Origin: CAYVUM01 sp964619055 | Lineage (GTDB): Bacteria; Pseudomonadota; Alphaproteobacteria; Rhodospirillales; Defluviicoccaceae | Assembly: GCA_964619055.1 (NCBI GenBank) | Contig: CAZUDB010000052.1 | Location: 1-25,649 of the forward strand | Direction: 5' to 3' | DNA: 25,649 nt | Part shown: piece by piece, positions 1-6,752 of the stretch | How positions within the stretch are numbered: the first letter of the stretch is position 1 | Layout: every line of letters begins with the position of its first letter | Position numbers and translations under genes: made by a program | The notes under the pieces: model-generated | Databases searched by the model: none | What the model was told of the DNA's origin: nothing | Seen by the model: only the letters and a program-made list of their open reading frames with translations

Positions 1-2
1 AA

Positions 3-288
3 ACTACTTCCGCCACGAAGGCCACACACACTCATTGTCAGAACGCTCTAGATGAGGCCATAGCGCGTTTTCATTTGTTCTCCCGTATTCGAACAGAGTT
101 GGAGGCGAAAAAGGCTGCCCTGGCCGAGCGCAAGGCTATTGACCGTGCCAAGGGAATCCTAATGCAGGCCAAGGGGCTCTCCGAGGACGAAGCCTATCCC
201 CTTTTTGCGAAAAACGGCCATGGATCAGGGCCGGAAGCTGGGCGATGTTGCCAATGCTCTGATCACCGCAGCGGACCTGCTGAAATGA
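3..288 (+). pseudogene. Frameshifted, 5'-truncated response regulator tail with ANTAR domain (NasT/AmiR-like)
   Basis: ANTAR domains bind RNA hairpins and cause transcription antitermination, often in nitrogen-assimilation control. Here the C-terminal part of such a protein is visible: ALDEAIARF (from about 45), then LAERKAIDRAKGILMQAKGL and SEDEAY, all hallmarks of the ANTAR helices. The reading frame breaks in the run of five T at 202-206. Removing one T restores the family ending RKTAMDQGRKLGDVANALI followed by a stop at 286-288. Without that correction the frame runs on to 353 with unrelated residues. The receiver domain would lie left of the window; residues before about 45 do not resemble the family. 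A real frameshift and a sequencing error in the T run cannot be told apart here. The family call is firm. Confidence 0.75.
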
Positions 289-358
289 GCCGGACGGTTC
301 TGACATGGGGTTTTGTCCGGCTTGTTGACTGTGCACCGCTTGTTGTCGCTTGATCTTT

Positions 359-424
359 CCCCGGATGAGTGGACACCAATCATAGGCTTTCGAGCCAGGA
401 GGAGGAGTGTCCACTCATCCGGGG
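359..424. repeat. Perfect 18-bp inverted repeat, probably two facing insertion-sequence ends
   Basis: CCCCGGATGAGTGGACAC at 359-376 is the exact reverse complement of GTGTCCACTCATCCGGGG at 407-424, separated by 30 nt. Similarity continues past the arms: both outer flanks contain GATCA after a few mismatched bases. Read outward from each inner tip, each arm begins TGTCCACTCATCC, which looks like an IS terminal repeat beginning with TG. The two tips face each other, so this would be the right end of one element next to the left end of another, or the scar of a tandem copy. No transposase is readable on either side. A stable hairpin with a regulatory role is the alternative. Confidence 0.5.
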
Positions 425-555
425 CCAGGATCAGTCCCTCGGAGCGACGGCGGTGCTTCGTGGCAGCGTATAGAGGCTGCGGTTGACCTGCTTCGGCATC
501 TTGCGTCAGCGGACGCGGTGCGATGTTAACGGCCCGTCAGTGCTACCATCCCAGC
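425..555. other. Non-coding remnant stretch between the IS ends and the SRAP pseudogene
   Basis: No gene is supported here. The reverse strand next to the IS end keeps a short open stretch containing YAATKHRRRSEGLILAPDEW, which could be a scrap of an element-borne gene but matches nothing I recognise. Together with the flanking pseudogenes it marks 1-940 as decaying DNA. Confidence 0.35.
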
Positions 556-938
556 ACGTGCGGTCACTTCACCAATCGGCACTTCTGGCGCGAAATCGAT
601 AACGCCCTACGAGTTATCCGGCCCGAAGAGATGCCGAACGTCCAGGCTCGCTACAACGTGGCCCCAACCCAGGACGTTGCCGTGGCCTTTCGCTAGAAGG
701 ATGGAGACGCCGCGAGCTTGGCATGATGCGCCATGAGCTGATTCCGTCATTGGCCAAAGATGCGTCCATCGGGGCCAAGATGATCAACACCAGGGTGGAG
801 ACGATTGCAGAGAAGCGAGCTTTTCGGTCCGCGTTCAAGGCTCGTCGGTGCCTGATCGCGGCAGACGGGTTCTACGAGTGGCAGAGGCTTGGGATCGGGT
901 CGAAGCAGCCCCACTTCCTCACGACGGCCGGTTACTGA
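556..938 (+). pseudogene. Decayed SRAP-domain gene (YedK/HMCES-like abasic-site protein)
   Basis: SRAP proteins use an N-terminal cysteine, exposed after Met removal, to crosslink abasic sites in single-stranded DNA. The family signature is clear: CGHFTNRHFW at the start, ARYNVAPTQDVAV in the middle, then MINTRVETIAEKRAFRSAF and RRCLIAADGFYEW. Several lesions are visible. The expected ATG before the catalytic Cys is ACG (556-558). A TAG stop follows VAVAFR near 694. The frame shifts by 720. The conserved Trp-Gly after MMR is replaced by His-Glu. The C-terminal third is missing after KQPHFL. The second half can still be read as an open frame from 723, but it lacks the catalytic Cys. It lies next to IS ends and a frameshifted regulator, so this looks like genuine decay. 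Confidence 0.85.
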
Positions 939-961
939 CCGTCTCGCTGCGGGCTTCCATC

Positions 962-2233
962 TCAAGGTCCCGCTTTGCCAGCGCGCGTTTTTTTGAGCAA
1001 GGGTAGGAACATCAGGCACCCGACGCCCGTGGTCACTGTCGCTACGATAAGCACGACGCCGTAGCTCATCAAATCGGCGATCACTCCCGCGGCCAAGGCC
1101 GAGAGCACGCTGGCGATCGCCGTGGTGGCATTGTAAAGGCCCAGGGCCTCGCCCTCAGGCGTCCCCAGGGGCACGGCAAGCTCGGCACTGACCGCTGTTC
1201 CGGCGACAATCAACGGCGACCATGCCACCGGCAATAGCACGAATGCCGCCGGCACCAGCCAAACGTCGAAGGGCGTATGGACATAGGCGAGGACCGCCAT
1301 GCCGGCGGCCGACGCCAGTGTCATCAGCGCGCCGATCAGGACCACCCGACCATCGCCGATGCGCGTTCCTAGGGTGCCCGACGGCGCGTAGGCGAAGATG
1401 CCCAAGGTCGCGGCGACGGCATAGTACAGTGAGGACTCGCCGGCACCGATTCCGTAGGCGTTCTGCATCAGCAGCGGATACAGGTTGTAGATCAGCCATG
1501 TGCCGAACATGATATGGAACCAGCTGAGCAGAAACGCGCCGAAGCGCGAACGCCACACCTTGAGAAGCCGCCGCAGGGCCATTTGCACCTCGCTGTCGTA
1601 GTGGTGCAGCAGCGACGCCGGTGCCCGCGGCTTGCGGTGTTGCCGATGGTCGAAGTTCCGGTCTTCCAGGGCCGGGGGGGCATGGTCCGGCCTTCGTGGC
1701 AGGCGCAACGAGCCGAGGACGGCGGCCGGGGCCATCAGCGCCGCCGCCACCCACAGTCCGACGGCCGGTTCGGCCTGCAGCAGGGCGGCCAGCCCGAGGC
1801 CAACGGCCTGTCCGATGCCGTAGAACGTCTCCAACCAGCCGATGCGGCGGTCCCACTCCCGCTTCGGCTTCCACTCGACGATGAACATCGCTGCCACGGT
1901 GTTGGTGGCGGCCGAACCGGCCCCCTGCAGGAAAGCGAGCACCGACCAGAACCAGAAGTCATCGGTTAGCGGGAACAGGCCGAGACCGACGGCGAGCAGA
2001 GCGTAACCGGCGAAGTAGGTCAGCCGGAACCGCCGGCTGCGGTCGGTGACGATGCCGAGCATCGGCGCCAGCAGTTGCCCGACATAGAAGAAAGCGACAA
2101 CCATGCCGGCGGCCGCCGGACCGCCGGTGGCACCGACCAGGATCGGCAGCAGGATCGGCGCGACTCCGAGCACGACCGCGCCCTGAAAGGCATAGCCCGT
2201 ATACCAAGGTTCGCTATAGCGCAGAACGGACAC
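962..2233 (-). CDS. Major facilitator superfamily transporter
   Basis: A 423-residue inner-membrane protein with about twelve hydrophobic segments split by a charged central loop (roughly residues 185-235, rich in Arg, His and Pro), the usual 6+6 layout of MFS carriers. The motif-A region reads GQLLAPMLGIVTDRSRRFR, with Asp and two Arg in loop 2-3. The substrate cannot be deduced. I chose the GTG at 2233 because GGAG lies six bases upstream and the product then starts SVLRYSEPWYTGYAFQGA, entering helix 1 promptly; a start at 2260 would add nine residues with no better ribosome site. The gene stands alone, between the SRAP pseudogene and the IS scraps. It appears intact. Confidence 0.85.
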   Translation of the reverse strand: MSVLRYSEPWYTGYAFQGAVVLGVAPILLPILVGATGGPAAAGMVVAFFYVGQLLAPMLGIVTDRSRRFRLTYFAGYALLAVGLGLFPLTDDFWFWSVLAFLQGAGSAATNTVAAMFIVEWKPKREWDRRIGWLETFYGIGQAVGLGLAALLQAEPAVGLWVAAALMAPAAVLGSLRLPRRPDHAPPALEDRNFDHRQHRKPRAPASLLHHYDSEVQMALRRLLKVWRSRFGAFLLSWFHIMFGTWLIYNLYPLLMQNAYGIGAGESSLYYAVAATLGIFAYAPSGTLGTRIGDGRVVLIGALMTLASAAGMAVLAYVHTPFDVWLVPAAFVLLPVAWSPLIVAGTAVSAELAVPLGTPEGEALGLYNATTAIASVLSALAAGVIADLMSYGVVLIVATVTTGVGCLMFLPLLKKTRAGKAGP

Positions 2234-2504
2234 AGGCACCTCCGTATCGCACCGCTGCACGTAACCCTTTGTTTCTAGTGCACATCCGACCCGCTTGGAT
2301 CAACCATTTAAATGGGCCTGTGCACTCGCATCACGGTGCCGAAAACGTCCTGAGCGGTCAGCGAGGGCGGATCGGCCTGGTTGTAGGGGTCCGCAGATGA
2401 TATCTCGCGTCACCGAATTCCGATGGGAGGGCGCATACCATGACCGAACCGAAGATTAGGGCTTAAGCGATCGATGTGAAAGCGGTACCGTTCGGGGGAC
2501 GGGT

Positions 2505-2561
2505 CACAAGTCAATTGCCACCATCGGCATCGATACTGGCAAGAACACGTTTCACGTCGCT
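2505..2561 (+). mobile_element. N-terminal scrap of an IS110-family transposase
   Basis: The plus strand at 2505-2561 encodes HKSIATIGIDTGKNTFHVA. IGIDxGKNTFH is the start of the DEDD catalytic domain of IS110/IS1111 transposases, including its first catalytic Asp. The frame has no convincing start (a TAA stop lies at 2464-2466), and similarity stops at about 2561, where a minus-strand IS3-type fragment begins. The preceding 270 nt (2234-2504) contain no gene I can support. Confidence 0.6.
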
Positions 2562-2745
2562 GATCCCTGCCTGCCGGCATGCTTCGGGAACGTCGTGGCC
2601 CGCAGCGAGGTGTATCTCGAACTCCCGTAGCAGCTTCAGGGCATCCTCGTTCAGATGACGCTGCTGGGCCATCGATCCCACCTCCCCAATCAAAAAACGT
2701 GGCCCAGCCAATGGGGGCTTTTTAAACGCGGCACTCAATGTCACT
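2559..2745 (-). mobile_element. Left end and orfA start of an IS3-family insertion sequence, truncated
   Basis: Starting at ATG 2672, with GGGAGGTGGG just upstream, the minus strand reads MAQQRHLNEDALKLLREFEI then HLAAGHDVPEACRQAGIS. This is the helix-turn-helix start of the OrfA transposase subunit of IS3-family elements of the IS407/ISRSO type. It breaks off at about 2559, exactly where the recognition-helix sequence (usually followed by TYYxWRK) should continue. The run GCCCCCATTGGCTGGGCCACG-like sequence, read on the minus strand upstream of the ATG, probably belongs to the element's left end. The piece is immobile and lies 84 nt from a tRNA gene. Confidence 0.6.
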
Positions 2746-2828
2746 TCTTCTTGCCCCGCTAGTTACCCTCAGGTATTTTTGTGGCTTCTATTGGCCTCAC
2801 TTTCGCCCTCTTACTTATTGTTTTTGCT

Positions 2829-2904
<76 letters not shown>

Positions 2905-2982
2905 CACCGTTTTCCGACCCAAGCGTCTAGCAAACCGGCGTGCCGTTGTCGAGTGCTGCACTGCAGTCCCGCAATCGGGCCT

Positions 2983-3714
2983 CTAAATCCCGTCCGCTAG
3001 CAAGCGGTCGACGGTTTCCGGCACGACCCGGGTTGCTGTGCCGTAGATGGTCTCGTGAAACAAGCTAGCCCCGGCCGACGGCTCCATATTGAGCTCAATC
3101 GTCCGGGCTGACGTCACGCGGCGCACGTGGGACACGAAGCCGGCGGCGGGATAGACGTTGCCTGATGTGCCGATGGACATGAACAACGCGCAAGCCTCCA
3201 ACGCGTGAAAGATCTCGTCCATGGCCAGCGGCATCTCCCCAAACCACACCACATGGGGGCGCAACTGGCCCGCGCGCTCGCAGTGGGGACAGACCGTGTC
3301 GATGGCGAGATCATCGCGCCAGCTTCGGTTCCGACCGCAAGCTTCACAACGCGCCCTCAAGAGTTCGCCATGCATGTGAATCAGGTTTGTCGAACCGGCC
3401 CGCTCGTGCAAGTCATCGATGTTCTGGGTCACCACCAATACCGGCCCGGGCCAGTCCGCTTCAAGGCGGGCCAGCGCTTGGTGTGCCGGGTTGGGTTCAA
3501 CTCCCGCCGTGATCAATTGGCGGCGGCGGCCGTTGTAGAAATCGTGGACCAGCGCAGGGTTGCGGACGAAGCCTTCGGGCGTGGCGACGTCCGACAGGTC
3601 ATACTTGGCCCAAATCCCATCTGCATCGCGAAATGTGTCCAGCCCGGACTCCTTTGATATGCCGGCGCCCGTGAGAATGACAATGGACTGCTTAGAGTTG
3701 ACGCGGTCGTTCAT
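2983..3714 (-). CDS. cobB: NAD-dependent protein deacylase, sirtuin family
   Basis: A 243-residue Sir2 enzyme close in sequence to Escherichia coli CobB; it removes acetyl, and probably succinyl, groups from lysines using NAD. Visible motifs: GAGIS (17-21) for NAD binding, TQNID (96-100), HMHGE with catalytic His115, and a zinc site of Cys123/Cys126 and Cys142/Cys145. FYNGRRR carries Tyr60-x-x-Arg63, the pair that in class III sirtuins such as CobB and SIRT5 recognises negatively charged acyl groups. The ATG at 3714 is preferred over one at 3765 because AAAGGTG lies just before it and the product begins close to the first beta strand. It is divergent from the phosphatase gene that starts at 3868. 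Confidence 0.92.
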   Translation of the reverse strand: MNDRVNSKQSIVILTGAGISKESGLDTFRDADGIWAKYDLSDVATPEGFVRNPALVHDFYNGRRRQLITAGVEPNPAHQALARLEADWPGPVLVVTQNIDDLHERAGSTNLIHMHGELLRARCEACGRNRSWRDDLAIDTVCPHCERAGQLRPHVVWFGEMPLAMDEIFHALEACALFMSIGTSGNVYPAAGFVSHVRRVTSARTIELNMEPSAGASLFHETIYGTATRVVPETVDRLLADGI

Positions 3715-3867
3715 GTTCACCTTTCTGCCGTTTCGATCCCCTATGGCCGGTCCGTGGGTCGCCAAAGGCCGTACGCGGTTGGTTAAGCCGGCAGTGAACA
3801 GGTGATACTGTCTCGGTTGTTTGGGTCAAGGCGGATCGGCCCCGCCGACGACACGGAGTGCGGACCC

Positions 3868-4341
3868 ATGATTAACGTGTTGTTCGTCTGCCTCGGCAAC
3901 ATCTGCCGGTCCCCGGCCGCCGAGGGTGTGTTTCGCGCAATCGTCGCCCGCGAACGGCTTTCGGACCGCATTGGTATCGATAGTGCCGGAACCCACGACT
4001 ACCACGTCGGCCGCCCGCCCGATGCCCGGACGTGCAGCGCAGCCCGCCGGCGCGGGCTGGATGTTTCCGGCTTGCGGGCACGTCAATGCGAGGCGGAAGA
4101 TTTTCGCCGGTTCACCTACGTCCTGGCCATGGATCACAGCAATCTGGCGGACTTGCGCGATCTGCGACCGCCCGGCAATGACACCAGGCTCGCGCTGTTT
4201 TTGGAGTTCGCACCAACGGTCGCTCACTTGGAAGTATCCGACCCTTACTATGCCGGCCGCGAGGCCTTCGATTTCATGTTCGAGTTGATCGAAATCGGCA
4301 GTGCGGGTCTGCTCGACCATCTTCGAGAGTCACTGAAATGA
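3868..4341 (+). CDS. Low-molecular-weight protein tyrosine phosphatase
   Basis: A 157-residue cytoplasmic enzyme of the LMW-PTP family, which hydrolyses phosphotyrosine or, in some bacteria, phosphoarginine. The phosphate loop VCLGNICRS places nucleophile Cys8 and Arg14, and the catalytic acid is Asp125 in DPYY. The start at 3868 puts the loop eight residues in, as in the family; GGAG lies nine bases upstream. An upstream in-frame TTG/ATG would add residues unlike the family. The stop overlaps the next gene's start by 4 nt (ATGA), so the two are probably translationally coupled. Confidence 0.9.
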   Translation: MINVLFVCLGNICRSPAAEGVFRAIVARERLSDRIGIDSAGTHDYHVGRPPDARTCSAARRRGLDVSGLRARQCEAEDFRRFTYVLAMDHSNLADLRDLRPPGNDTRLALFLEFAPTVAHLEVSDPYYAGREAFDFMFELIEIGSAGLLDHLRESLK

Positions 4342-5066
4342 GAGCCGTCCCCCAGGCCCGACCCGGCGGCTGCGTTCCAACCGAGTCGCCGTTCGTCATT
4401 CTCGACTGCGATGGCGTTCTCGTCGACAGCGAGCCGATCGCAGCCCGGGTGATGGCCGAGTTCGTCACCGAGTTGGGCCTGCCCATGGCACCGAATGAAG
4501 CCGTCGCGCGTTTTACCGGACTGTCGCTGACCACCGTCCTTGGCCAAGTTTCAGCGGAGTTGGGCCGTGAGCTGCCCGACAGTATCGTTGCGGACTTGAG
4601 AGCACGGGATGAAGCCGCCTTTCGCTCGGAGCTTCGAGCAATCGCCGGCGTCGAGACTATCCTGAAGTGGCTCCGCGGTCGGTGTTGCGTCGCATCCTCG
4701 GGCCGGCCCGAAAAAATGCGGCTAACGCTTGGACTAACCGGTCTGTTGGAGTATGTAGAATCCCACCTGTTTAGTGCCACGCAGGTGGCTCGAGGCAAGC
4801 CGGCTCCCGACCTGTTCTGGTTCGCCGCCGCGCAAATGAGCTGGAACCCTGTCCACTGCGTCGTGGTGGAGGATAGCGTCGCCGGCATCCGGGCCGCGTG
4901 TGCGGCGGGTATGATCGCGATCGGTTTCGCGGGTGGCGGCCATTGCGGCCCGGACCATCAATCCGTCCTGCGGGCGGCGGGAGCGACCTTGACACTCGAC
5001 GCTATGGCCGATCTCCCCAATGTACTCGCAAAGCTGAACGCGCGCGGGGCCACCAACACGCCATGA
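4338..5066 (+). CDS. HAD-superfamily hydrolase (phosphoglycolate phosphatase / beta-phosphoglucomutase-like)
   Basis: A 242-residue phosphotransferase of HAD subclass I. Motif I is DCDGVLVDSE with nucleophile Asp23 and acid/base Asp25; a helical cap follows; motif II is the Ser in VASSGRPEK; motif III is the Lys of GKPAPDLF; and motif IV is VVVEDSVAG. This pattern is shared by Gph, YieH/YqaB and beta-phosphoglucomutases, so the sugar-phosphate substrate cannot be named. It overlaps the LMW phosphatase by 4 nt. The first 18 residues precede the core fold and have no obvious role. The coupling suggests co-expression, not a known shared pathway. Confidence 0.88.
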   Translation: MRAVPQARPGGCVPTESPFVILDCDGVLVDSEPIAARVMAEFVTELGLPMAPNEAVARFTGLSLTTVLGQVSAELGRELPDSIVADLRARDEAAFRSELRAIAGVETILKWLRGRCCVASSGRPEKMRLTLGLTGLLEYVESHLFSATQVARGKPAPDLFWFAAAQMSWNPVHCVVVEDSVAGIRAACAAGMIAIGFAGGGHCGPDHQSVLRAAGATLTLDAMADLPNVLAKLNARGATNTP

Positions 5067-5076
5067 CGCCCAGCGA

Positions 5077-5256
5077 TCACATGCTTGGGTTGTCGTCGTT
5101 GACAGCAAGACTTGCCAAATAGTCGATTTCGTCGTCCGACAACGCGCTCAATTCCTCTAGGTTGTTGACCCACTCTTCAAGCGTTGCCCACCGATGCCGG
5201 ACAATGCTGCGATGCAGGTTGGCTTGACGGCGCGAAGGTTGCTGGCAAGGGTTCAT
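5077..5256 (-). CDS. 59-residue protein behind a LexA-like box, function unknown
   Basis: I do not recognise this protein. From ATG 5256 (AGGAG seven bases upstream) it runs 59 residues: a basic N-terminal third (about residues 8-23, rich in Arg, Gln and His) and an acidic, probably helical remainder containing TLEEWVNNLEELSALSDDEI and DYLASLA. No membrane segment, signal peptide or metal site is visible. A GTTC-N7-GTTC motif lies 33 nt upstream of the ATG, a position suited to LexA repression. The DNA glycosylase gene ends just upstream at 5334 on the same strand, so read-through from it is also possible. Small SOS-induced proteins in alphaproteobacteria include division inhibitors, but nothing here shows that role. 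Confidence 0.65.
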   Translation of the reverse strand: MNPCQQPSRRQANLHRSIVRHRWATLEEWVNNLEELSALSDDEIDYLASLAVNDDNPSM

Positions 5257-5288
5257 GGCGCTGCTCCTAGTCGGCGTTAGCTCAAAAA

Positions 5289-5303
5289 GAACATAAAAAG
5301 AAC
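5289..5303 (-). promoter_or_regulatory. Candidate LexA box (GTTC-N7-GTTC)
   Basis: Read on the minus strand this is GTTCTTTTTATGTTC, a perfect direct repeat with seven-base spacing, the form known for LexA boxes in alphaproteobacteria. It lies in the 77-nt gap between the DNA glycosylase stop (5334) and the small ORF start (5256), overlapping a possible -10 (TATGTT). The 17-mer ATGTTCTTTTTATGTTC recurs exactly at 22593-22609. Confidence 0.55.
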
Positions 5304-5333
5304 ATATCCGGATCAGAGCGTAAGGCAAGCGGG

Positions 5334-6002
5334 TCAGTCCACGGATGCGGCCAGAATCATGCTGAGGTGGGCAAGAGGGCGACCCGTGTCGTCGCGCCAG
5401 CAATTAAACGCGGCTTGGATGGCGGTTCGGTCGCTTTTCGTTTTTGGAACGCCGGAAAATGCCCCCCAGTGATTGAGGGCCTGCACCACAAAGTCGGTCA
5501 ATAGGAAAGTGTCCTTGCCGGCCATACGCAGGAACGCCGGTGCAGAGGCGCCCCCCATCTGACTGAACCGTCGTTTCAAGGCTGCCCACAGGCCCACCAC
5601 GTCGCTCTCGGGCCAGTCCGCAAGCCAATCGCCGAAGCGTCCCCGTTCGGCCGCAACGCCCCGCATCGCCGCGGCGTTGGTGCGCACGGACCGGATCTTT
5701 CCCCAATGCCGAATCAGATGCCCGTTGTTCATCAAGCCTTCCAATGCCTCGTCGCTCATGAGGGCAACAAGGTCGGGATCGAACCCCGCGAAGGCATCCT
5801 CGAAAGCCGGCCATTTGGCATCGACCAAGCTGTGCTTCAACCCGGCTCTAAACACGCGAAGTGCCATCAGGGACAGATATCGATCATCGCTGATCGCACG
5901 CAGGGCGTCCGGCGATTTGACGTCGGGAAAGCGCGCCTGCAGTTCGTTCGATCCGATCCTGCCCTCCGCAGCCGCCAAAATGGGCGCAAATTCGATCATC
6001 AT
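5334..6002 (-). CDS. DNA-3-methyladenine glycosylase I family protein
   Basis: A 222-residue protein resembling the Tag family (helix-hairpin-helix superfamily), which excises 3-methyladenine from alkylated DNA. Recognisable stretches are LRVFRAGLKHSLVDAKWPAF, then FAGFDPDLVALMSDEALEGL, and IRHWGKIRSVRTNA, followed by FLLTDFVVQALNHWGA. It is a divergent member: the usual N-terminal Cys-Trp zinc-binding start of enteric Tag is not seen. Two adjacent ATG codons (6002 and 5999) follow AGGGG; either could start it. A small hairpin (TGTGTG at 6012-6017 with CACACA at 6025-6030) sits just upstream of the ribosome site. Its neighbour downstream has a LexA-like box, which fits a DNA-damage theme. Confidence 0.78.
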   Translation of the reverse strand: MMIEFAPILAAAEGRIGSNELQARFPDVKSPDALRAISDDRYLSLMALRVFRAGLKHSLVDAKWPAFEDAFAGFDPDLVALMSDEALEGLMNNGHLIRHWGKIRSVRTNAAAMRGVAAERGRFGDWLADWPESDVVGLWAALKRRFSQMGGASAPAFLRMAGKDTFLLTDFVVQALNHWGAFSGVPKTKSDRTAIQAAFNCWRDDTGRPLAHLSMILAASVD

Positions 6003-6361
6003 GCTTTCCCCTGTGTGTCTTCATCACACACCTGTCCTAAACGCAAGAACTGGGCTTCTCCTGGATGCACTGGCGATGGCCGTTCCACACCCACAATGCG
6101 GATTTTCCCGCGCCTCCACCAGAGAGGAAAACGTCCGACTTTGCCTTTGTTTTATGCAGACCCCACGGATCTCCAGACGACGGTTGACGGTGGTGCTCGG
6201 CGGGCGGTACAGACCAAAGATGACTTGGGGTTTGCTCACCAGCGAAAGCGGTCCCGATCGCCGGGGTAGCATGGCGATTAGCAGCCCCGTCCTCATGTGA
6301 GGGCGGGGTCAGAATCGATCATTGCTTGTTGTGCTTTCGATGGTTCAGGAGCGAGACCGCC
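6003..6361. other. 359-nt intergenic region with one strong hairpin
   Basis: I see no convincing gene. At 6285-6308 the sequence CCCCGTCCTCA, two bases, then TGAGGGCGGGG can form an 11-bp stem with one G-T pair. No T tract follows on the plus strand, so a rho-independent terminator is not supported. The region must hold the promoters of the leftward glycosylase gene and the rightward ACT-domain gene, but no clear -35/-10 pair stands out. Confidence 0.4.
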
Positions 6362-6691
6362 ATGCCGTCCCCCGTTCAGCTTAGTACTGGCGCAAGTGGC
6401 GCTACCGCTACACGTTGCTTGCCGTCTTCCCTTCGATTGACATGCTTCTCAGTGGTTGCCAGCGCGGATCCCGGCGTCATGCCACGCGTTATTCAGGTGT
6501 TTGCCAAGCGGGGCCTAGTCCCGCATCGGTGGTTCAGTACCATCGCCCTCGCCGGCGAGAGCCTGCACATGGATCTGCACGTGGCTGATCTTGATGCGCA
6601 AGTCCGCGACAGCCTCGCTCGGGCCTTACGACAAATCGTCGCCGTCGAGACAGTTCTGACATCGGAAAGTCGTGTGGCGGAAAGAGCATGA
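6362..6691 (+). CDS. ACT-domain protein resembling the acetolactate synthase small subunit
   Basis: A 109-residue protein. About residues 28-105 form one ACT domain: CFSVVASADPGVMPRVIQVF, then AKRGLVPHRWFSTIAL and a C-terminal beta-alpha unit ending RQIVAVETVLTSE. ACT domains bind amino acids. This single short domain recalls IlvM-type regulatory subunits, but no acetolactate synthase gene is nearby, so the partner is unknown. The ATG at 6362 has GGAG ten bases upstream; an earlier in-frame start at 6326 lacks one. The N-terminal 25 residues (Ser/Thr/Ala-rich) are not conserved-looking. The Nudix gene follows after 61 nt. Confidence 0.7.
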   Translation: MPSPVQLSTGASGATATRCLPSSLRLTCFSVVASADPGVMPRVIQVFAKRGLVPHRWFSTIALAGESLHMDLHVADLDAQVRDSLARALRQIVAVETVLTSESRVAERA

Positions 6692-6752
6692 GGCTTGCGC
6701 TGCCGATTTGGGTAAGGACCAGGAACAGTACTATTGCAGGAGGACACCGGCC

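Noticed and set aside
1155..1969. Several long open frames on both strands within the MFS gene
   Set aside because: They are Arg/Pro/Ala-rich shadows caused by high GC; the transporter frame has clear membrane helices and a ribosome site.
6285..6308. Strong hairpin as a rho-independent terminator
   Set aside because: No T tract follows on either strand in the right place and the loop would be only two bases unless the stem opens.
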